DNA of 64,000 bases from Streptomyces sp. NBC_00286 (lineage in GTDB: Bacteria > Actinomycetota > Actinomycetes > Streptomycetales > Streptomycetaceae): the NCBI RefSeq assembly GCF_036173125.1, contig NZ_CP108054.1, positions 6,415,001 through 6,479,000 of the forward strand, read 5' to 3'. The translations under genes were made by a program, and so were the position numbers. Below, in pieces: positions 58,852-64,000 of this stretch (positions within the stretch are counted from its first letter, which is position 1; each line of letters starts with the position of its first letter). The notes beneath the pieces are model-generated. The model made no database searches, was not told where the DNA came from, and saw nothing but the letters and a program-made list of their open reading frames with translations.

Positions 58852-59862
58852 TTAACTACTGGCGCGCAGCCGGCGCGAGATGACGTAGTTGACGATGCCG
58901 ATCACGATGAGGATCAGGAACATCGTCCAGGCGATGGCGGAGGCCCGGCCCAGGTGCTGGTTCAGCCAGCCCTGCTCGTACATGTACAGACCGAGCGTCT
59001 GGAACTGGTGCTGAGAGCCACCGGACGCGCCCTTGTTGGCGTCGAACAACAGCGGCTCGCCGAACAACTGGCTCGCCCCGATCGTCGACACGACCACGGT
59101 GAACAGGATCGTCGGCCGCAGCTGGGGCAGCGTGACGTGAATGAACTGCTTCCAGCGCGAGGCGCCGTCCAGGGCCGCCGACTCGTACAGATCCTGCGGT
59201 ATGGCCTGCATCGCCGCCAGATAAATCAGCGCGTTGTAGCCGGTCCAGCGCCAGATGACGATGCTCGACACCGCGAGCTGCGAGGCCCACGTCTCGTTCT
59301 GCCAGTCGATGTTGTCGATACCGACGATGCCGAGGGCCCAGTTGATCATGCCGTAGTCGCGGCCGAAGAGCAGCACGAAGACCAGGGAGGCGGCGGCGAT
59401 CGACGTCGCGTACGGCGCCAGCATCACGACCCGGTAGAAGGTCGAGGCACGCAGCTTGTAGTTGAGGAGGTGGGCCAGGCCCAGTGCCATCAGCAGCTGC
59501 GGGACGGTGGAGATGATGCCGATGGTCAGGGTGTTCTGCGCCGCGTTCCAGTAGAACTCGTCGTCGAAGATGCGCGTGTAGTTGCGCAGCCCCGCCCACT
59601 CCATGTCGGTCGGCGCCGTCAGCTCCACCGTGTGCAGGGATGCCCAGGCGGTGTAGAGCAGCGGGAACAGACCGAACGCGAGGAACAGCAGAAAGAACGG
59701 CGAGACGAAGACGTACGGGCTCCAGCGCAGGTCCCGCTGCCATCGGCGGGAGAGCCGGGCGCGCTTCTTCGCCACGTCCGGTGGTATCGCGTCGGCCGGA
59801 GGACGGCCCGGGGCCGCGCCCCCCTTGGCAGGGGGCGCGGCGGTGTCGTGCCGGGTGGCCAT
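58852..59862 (-). CDS. cebF: Cellobiose/cellotriose ABC permease CebF
   Basis: The ATG at 59862 is chosen; a GTG at 59871 overlaps the cebE stop and is also possible. The ~336-residue MalF-type permease has six helices and the EAA loop (LYESAALDGASRWKQFIHVT). The ATPase is supplied elsewhere, by MsiK in Streptomyces. Confidence 0.92.
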   Translation of the reverse strand: MATRHDTAAPPAKGGAAPGRPPADAIPPDVAKKRARLSRRWQRDLRWSPYVFVSPFFLLFLAFGLFPLLYTAWASLHTVELTAPTDMEWAGLRNYTRIFDDEFYWNAAQNTLTIGIISTVPQLLMALGLAHLLNYKLRASTFYRVVMLAPYATSIAAASLVFVLLFGRDYGMINWALGIVGIDNIDWQNETWASQLAVSSIVIWRWTGYNALIYLAAMQAIPQDLYESAALDGASRWKQFIHVTLPQLRPTILFTVVVSTIGASQLFGEPLLFDANKGASGGSQHQFQTLGLYMYEQGWLNQHLGRASAIAWTMFLILIVIGIVNYVISRRLRASS

Positions 59863-59867
59863 ACCGG

Positions 59868-61187
59868 TCACTTCTCCAGGTTGTTGTCGATGGTCTTGAC
59901 GGCCGTGTCCCAGGCTTCCTTGGGCGACTTGCCCTGGGTCACCAGGATCACGCCGTTGTCGGTCAGACCCTGCTGGATGATCTGGTCCTTCGGGCCGATG
60001 GTCTGGATCGGGCTCTCCTCGGCGAGCGGAGCGAAGATCTCGCCGATCGGGGCGTCACCGGTCATCTTGTTCTTCGCGCCGGTCACCAGCGGCAGATCGT
60101 ACGCCGCCTGCGCGCTCGGGAAGCTGCCGCGCTTCGAGAACAGCTTGGCCTGCTGCTCGGGCGCCGTCAGCCAGGCGGCGAGCTTCGCGGCCTCCTCGGC
60201 GTTCTTGCCCGACTTGGGCACGGCCAGGAAGGAACCGCCCCAGTTGCCGGCCTTCGGCGGCGAGGCCACGTCCCACTTGCCGGCGTTCTCGGGCTTCGAC
60301 TTGCTCTCGATGTAGCCGAGCATCCACGGCGGGCAGGACATCGCGGCGAACTTGCTGTTGGCGATCGTCGTGTCCCAGGCGGGCTGGAACTGCGTCTGGT
60401 TGCCGACGAGCCCGTCCTCGGCGGCGGCGGCCGTCAGGTCGAAGGCGGCCTTCACGGCCGGGTTCGTCTTGTAGATGACCTCGCCGGAGGAGTCGTAGAA
60501 CCGGTCCTTCTCACTGCCGATGATGGCGTTGAGCAGGCCGCCGGGGGAGTCCATGAAGGTGGTGCCCTTCGGGGCCTTCGCCTTGTAGTCCTTGCCGACC
60601 TCGACGAACTTCTCCCAGTCGCCCTCCCACAGCTTGCCGACCTCCTCGCGGTCGGTGGGCAGACCGGCCGCCTCGAAGAGGTCCTTGCGGTAGCAGATGG
60701 CCATCGGGCCGACGTCGGTGCCGAGGCCGATCGTCTCGCCGCTCTCGGTGGTGGCCTGCTTCCACTTCCAGTCCAGGAAGTCGCTCTCCTTGCCGTACTT
60801 GGACAGGTCGACCAACTTGTCCGCGTAGGTGTTCGCGACCTCGTTGATGTTGCCGACTTCGATGCCCTGGATGTCCTGCAGTCCACTGTTGGTGGTGAGG
60901 TGGTTGACCAGCGGCGGGTAGTAGTTCTCGTTCCGCTCGATCACCGTCTGCTGGACGCTGATGTCCGGGTTGAGCTTCTCGTACTCCTTGTAGAGGCCCG
61001 CCTCCTCGAAGCCGAAGCTGCCGAAGAGACCCAGAGTGATCTTGGTCTTACCGCCACCGCTGCCGCTGCCGGTCGACTCCTCGTCGCCGCCGTCATCGGC
61101 ACAACCGGCCAGCAGCCCGGCGCCCAGCGACGCCACGGCCGCGAGGACTACCACCTTGCGGCGGCCGGTTCGGGTACGTGCGCGCAT
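59868..61187 (-). CDS. cebE: Cello-oligosaccharide-binding lipoprotein CebE
   Basis: The ATG at 61187 follows CAGGAGGACG. The 439-residue family 1 solute-binding lipoprotein has lipobox LLAGC after a basic signal peptide. In Streptomyces CebE binds cellobiose and cellotriose; in S. scabies these are virulence signals. First gene of the operon, 117 bases downstream of the CebR operator. Confidence 0.93.
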   Translation of the reverse strand: MRARTRTGRRKVVVLAAVASLGAGLLAGCADDGGDEESTGSGSGGGKTKITLGLFGSFGFEEAGLYKEYEKLNPDISVQQTVIERNENYYPPLVNHLTTNSGLQDIQGIEVGNINEVANTYADKLVDLSKYGKESDFLDWKWKQATTESGETIGLGTDVGPMAICYRKDLFEAAGLPTDREEVGKLWEGDWEKFVEVGKDYKAKAPKGTTFMDSPGGLLNAIIGSEKDRFYDSSGEVIYKTNPAVKAAFDLTAAAAEDGLVGNQTQFQPAWDTTIANSKFAAMSCPPWMLGYIESKSKPENAGKWDVASPPKAGNWGGSFLAVPKSGKNAEEAAKLAAWLTAPEQQAKLFSKRGSFPSAQAAYDLPLVTGAKNKMTGDAPIGEIFAPLAEESPIQTIGPKDQIIQQGLTDNGVILVTQGKSPKEAWDTAVKTIDNNLEK

Positions 61188-61303
61188 TGTCGTCCTCCTG
61201 TTGCCCTGACGTGCCGACCCCCCGGCCAACTCTCTTGCTGGGCCCGTGTGTTCTCACTTGCGGCTCGGGCGGGGAACGTGCGGGATGTGTATGTGCCAGG
61301 TAC

Positions 61304-61321
61304 TGTGGGAGCGCTCCCACA
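61304..61321. promoter_or_regulatory. CebR operator of the cebEFG promoter
   Basis: TGTGGGAGCGCTCCCACA is an 18-bp perfect palindrome containing the exact 14-bp CebR site. It lies in the 360-base divergent region between cebE and cebR. Confidence 0.95.
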
Positions 61322-61547
61322 AGTGATGTGTTGAAGGTTCGCCGCTCGAAGCGGGGGTGTCAAGGGACCGGACGGCGAGATATGTCTTCAGTTATCGGGC
61401 TGTTAACTAACGACTGTCCGCTGTACTGGGGAGTGATCGAATTCCGGTGCGGGGTCCGGGAGATGGGCGCCGGAGGCCGGGTAGGGATCGACACTGTTAG
61501 ATTCCAGGCCACACGCGGTGCGAGCCGTGTCGGACGGGAGGCAGGGG

Positions 61548-62603
61548 ATGGTAGTCCACGGAGCGCGGGGCCGCAGCGGCAGGCGGCCGACCCTCGAGGA
61601 GGTCGCCGCGCGCGCCGGAGTGGGCCGTGGCACGGTCTCCCGCGTGATCAACGGCTCCCCGCGGGTCAGCGAGGCCACCCGCGCGGCCGTCGAGGCGGCG
61701 GTCGCGGAACTCGGTTACGTCCCGAACACGGCGGCCCGCGCTCTCGCCGCGAACCGTACCGACGCGATAGCCCTGGTCGTCCCCGAGCCGGAGACCCGCT
61801 TCTTCGCGGAGCCATACTTCTCGGACATGCTCAAAGGCGTGGGCGCGGCCCTCTCGGACACCGAGATGCAGCTCCTGCTGATCTTCGCGGGCAGTGACCG
61901 GGAGCGGCGCAGGCTGGCCCAGTATCTGGCGGCGCACCGGGTGGACGGCGTGCTGCTGGTCTCGGTCCACGCGGACGACCCGCTGCCGGATCTGCTGTCC
62001 CAGCTGGAGATTCCGGCGGTGATCAGCGGTCGCAGGTCCGCGGACGAGACGCTGCCCTCCGTCGACTCGGACAACTACGGCGGCGGCCGGGCCGCGGCGG
62101 AGCACCTGCTCGCCCGGGGCTGCCGCACCATCACCCATATCGCCGGCCGCCTCGACGTCTTCGGCGCCCAGCGCCGCGTCGACGGCTACCGCGACGCGCT
62201 GCGCGACGCGGGCCGAGAGGTCGACGAGGAACTGATCATCACGGGTGACTTCACGGAGGAGGGCGGCCGCCGCGCGATGACGGAACTGCTGGCCCGCCGC
62301 CCCGACCTGGACGCCGTCTTCGCCGGCTCCGACGTGATGGCGGCCGGCGCCCGCCGGGTGCTGCGCGAGGCGGGCCGCCGCACACCCGACGACGTGGCCC
62401 TCGTCGGCTACGACGACTCCGCCATCGCCCGCCACATGGACCCGCCGCTGACCAGCGTCCGCCAGCCGATCGAGGACATGGGCCGCGCGATGCTCGACCT
62501 CCTGCTGGACGAGATCGCGGACCGTCGGCCTGCGGTCTCGCGAGGCCTGGAGAAGCGGCAGTTGGTGCTTCCGGCGATGTTGGTGGAGCGCGACTCGTCG
62601 TGA
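61548..62603 (+). CDS. cebR: LacI-family repressor CebR
   Basis: The ATG at 61548 follows GGGAGG. The 351-residue protein has a LacI HTH (PTLEEVAARAGVGRGTVSRVINGSPRVS) and a periplasmic-binding-protein-like effector domain. CebR represses cebEFG and bglC and is released by cellobiose. Divergent from cebE. Confidence 0.93.
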   Translation: MVVHGARGRSGRRPTLEEVAARAGVGRGTVSRVINGSPRVSEATRAAVEAAVAELGYVPNTAARALAANRTDAIALVVPEPETRFFAEPYFSDMLKGVGAALSDTEMQLLLIFAGSDRERRRLAQYLAAHRVDGVLLVSVHADDPLPDLLSQLEIPAVISGRRSADETLPSVDSDNYGGGRAAAEHLLARGCRTITHIAGRLDVFGAQRRVDGYRDALRDAGREVDEELIITGDFTEEGGRRAMTELLARRPDLDAVFAGSDVMAAGARRVLREAGRRTPDDVALVGYDDSAIARHMDPPLTSVRQPIEDMGRAMLDLLLDEIADRRPAVSRGLEKRQLVLPAMLVERDSS

Positions 62604-62646
62604 GGGTCGGCGTTCCCGGGGTGTTCCCGTGGGCGCGGGAATGACG

Positions 62647-62678
62647 AAGGCCCGACCTGTCTGTGCAGGCCGGGCCTT
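62647..62678. terminator. Terminator shared by cebR and tRNA-His
   Basis: AAGGCCCG-ACCT pairs with AGG-CGGGCCTT around an 8-base loop, between the cebR stop and the 3' end of the convergent tRNA. Confidence 0.8.
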
Positions 62679-62688
62679 GATCATTCAG

Positions 62689-62762
62689 GGTGAGTGACGG
62701 GACTTGAACCCGCGACATCCTGGACCACAACCAGGTGCTCTACCAGCTGAGCTACACCCACC
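62689..62762 (-). tRNA. tRNA-His(GTG)
   Basis: The cloverleaf has acceptor GTGGGTG/CACTCAC, anticodon stem CCTGG/CCAGG with loop TTGTGGT (anticodon GTG), T loop TTCAAGT. The extra 5' G(-1) pairs with discriminator C, the histidine hallmark. Confidence 0.97.
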
Positions 62763-62865
62763 ATGACCGGCGGTTATCCGCGTGGACTTCCCGACCGGCC
62801 GAGAAAAAGTGTACAGGGTCGGAAGGGGTGCTCGCGCCCGCGTTTACGAGGGCGCAGTACAGCCC

Positions 62866-63468
62866 CTACTCCCCAGGTAGGACGTGCTTCGCGGCGATCG
62901 CGCGGGCCGTGTCCGAGTCCGGGCCGGGCGGCGGGACGAAGATCGCCTCGCGGTAGTAGCGGAGTTCGGCGATGGATTCGCGGATGTCCGCGAGGGCGCG
63001 GTGGTTGCCGTTCTTCTCCGGGCTGTTGAAGTACGCCCGGGGGTACCAGCGGCGGGCCAGCTCCTTGACGGAGGACACGTCGACGATCCGGTAGTGGAGG
63101 TACTGCTCCAGGGCCGGCATGTCCCGCAGCAGGAAACCGCGGTCCGTGCCCACCGAGTTGCCGCACAGCGGGGCCTTGCCCGGCTCCTTGACGTGCTCCC
63201 GTACGTACGCCATGACCTGCTCCTCGGCGTCCGCCAGCGTCGTACCGGCGGCCAGCTCGGAGAGGAGACCGGAGGCGGTGTGCATGGTGCGCACCACCTC
63301 CGGCATGGTCTCCAGCGCCGTGTCGGGCGGGCGGATGACGATGTCCACCCCTTCGCCAAGCACGTTCAGCTCAGAGTCGGTGACCAGTGCGGCCACCTCG
63401 ATGAGCGCGTCGTCGGACAACGAGAGACCGGTCATCTCGCAGTCGATCCACACCATGCGATCGTTCAT
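62866..63468 (-). CDS. orn: Oligoribonuclease Orn
   Basis: The ATG at 63468 (MNDRMVWIDCEMTGL) is chosen. The 200-residue DEDDh exonuclease has Asp8/Glu10 (WIDCEM), the middle Asp in the GTDRGFL context and HRALADI with His and Asp. It degrades di- to pentaribonucleotides, including pGpG from c-di-GMP breakdown, which links it to cdgA. Adjacent to adpA as in other Streptomyces. Confidence 0.95.
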   Translation of the reverse strand: MNDRMVWIDCEMTGLSLSDDALIEVAALVTDSELNVLGEGVDIVIRPPDTALETMPEVVRTMHTASGLLSELAAGTTLADAEEQVMAYVREHVKEPGKAPLCGNSVGTDRGFLLRDMPALEQYLHYRIVDVSSVKELARRWYPRAYFNSPEKNGNHRALADIRESIAELRYYREAIFVPPPGPDSDTARAIAAKHVLPGE

Positions 63469-63590
63469 ATGTCTTACCCTACGGCCCGCCGCCACCGCCG
63501 CGGCAGGCGCGGGACCAGGCAGGCTGCCCGGCGCCGCGCCTCACCCTGCGGGCTGTACGTCTACGACGCGTGGTGAAGACCGGTGAGTAC

Positions 63591-63738
63591 CGCGCCCCTT
63601 GAGGCCGCAGGCCTCTTAGGGGCGCGGGGCGTGACACTATGCGGCTCCGCCGCGCGGGCGCGACCAGCCCTCACCGGGCCCGCGCCCGCGCCGGAGCCGC
63701 ACGTCGGCTCAGCTTCACCATGCTTCCAGCGGAGCGCT
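63591..63738 (-). repeat. Dispersed intergenic element, copy j
   Basis: On the minus strand it begins AGCGCTCCGCTGGAAGCATG, one or two bases from the adpA stop. It continues to CTGGTCGCGC, CGGAGCCGCA and a terminal hairpin (CGCCCC...GGGGCG with inner GAGGCC/GGCCTC). Confidence 0.85.
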
Positions 63739-64000
63739 ACGGCGCGCTCCGCTGCCCCGGCAGGCTCGGCCGGCCGTTGGCGTACATCTCGGTGCCGCTC
63801 TTGCCCGGCTCCGTGGAGACGGACGCCGTCGGGCCCACCGCGTGGGCGGCGGCCGTGCGGCGGGTCTGCTGGGGAACCGAGGCGGACTCCTGCGGGGCAG
63901 CCGGTGGCGGTGGCGGTCCCTCCGCGTCCGAGGGCTTGTCGGACTGCGGGCGCCGGGCCCGGTAGGCGGCCCGGTACGCGGCCGGGGACGAGCCGAGCTG
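63737..64000 (-). CDS. adpA: AdpA, AraC-family developmental regulator (C-terminal part)
   Basis: The gene runs past the right edge. The visible 87 residues start with LGSSPAAYRAAYRARRPQ, the end of the AraC-type HTH of AdpA/BldH. A Pro/Gln-rich tail with EMYANGRPSLPGQRSAP follows. AdpA controls morphogenesis and secondary metabolism; its bldA-dependent TTA codon, if present, lies outside the window. The TAG at 63737 is the final codon, and repeat copy j begins at once. Confidence 0.9.
   Translation of the reverse strand, partial: QLGSSPAAYRAAYRARRPQSDKPSDAEGPPPPPAAPQESASVPQQTRRTAAAHAVGPTASVSTEPGKSGTEMYANGRPSLPGQRSAP

Overview
The window is high-GC actinobacterial chromosome and almost certainly Streptomyces. 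Evidence: strongly biased third codon positions, many GTG starts, class F sortase, WhiJ-like XRE plus DUF397 pairs, a PAS-GGDEF-EAL protein of the CdgA type, a complete cellobiose (ceb/bglC) operon with CebR boxes, oligoribonuclease, and the C-terminus of AdpA. From memory of S. coelicolor A3(2), the order runs backwards from about SCO284x to adpA (SCO2792). Most of the window is therefore conserved core chromosome. The stretch from about 48.9 to 56.3 kb looks strain-variable.

Layout. 0-2.9 kb: the end of a sortase substrate, a HAD phosphatase, a secreted protein and its class F sortase. 3.3-12.4 kb: the hyphal-tip glucan locus, with cslZ (GH6 lipoprotein), glxA (copper radical oxidase), cslA (GT2 synthase), a FadR-type regulator, an SPFH protein, a P-loop kinase and an AA10 LPMO behind a DasR-like site. 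12.5-14.1 kb: a DUF3592 protein, tRNA-Lys and an IclR regulator. 14.4-22.7 kb: an Ehu-type ABC importer (ehuBCDA) beside DUF3830, an amidase, two EutA/maleate-isomerase-like proteins and a D-2-hydroxyacid dehydrogenase, together a putative catabolic unit. 23-31.5 kb: a luciferase-like oxidoreductase, cdgA, an M6-type protease, a second identical tRNA-Lys, and small conserved genes.

30.1-34.8 kb holds a same-strand trio: SF1-type helicase, a 539-residue protein of unknown fold, and a RecB/Cas4-like nuclease with an apparent Fe-S cysteine set. 34.6-40.2 kb holds a PAP2 phosphatase, a histidine phosphatase, an HTH-TPR regulator, an unknown protein and a spermidine-synthase-like protein. 40.2-47.0 kb is an iron island: an adenylation-PCP-membrane acyltransferase fusion is divergent from a ferric ABC importer across an iron box. 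47.1-48.9 kb: an SDR and a divergent XRE regulator. 48.9-56.3 kb: duplicated and decayed XRE/DUF397 genes, a GDSL hydrolase, an S1 protease, a truncated MFS gene, vapB with a broken vapC, a 60-bp perfect palindrome, and LuxR and FtsX remnants. 56.4-62.6 kb: bglC-cebG-cebF-cebE and cebR. 62.7-64 kb: tRNA-His, orn and the 3' end of adpA.

Two patterns cut across the annotation. First, a dispersed intergenic element with a GC-rich hairpin occurs at ten loci, mostly just after stop codons, and it encodes the last residues of several proteins. Second, short tandem repeats are frequent at gene ends.
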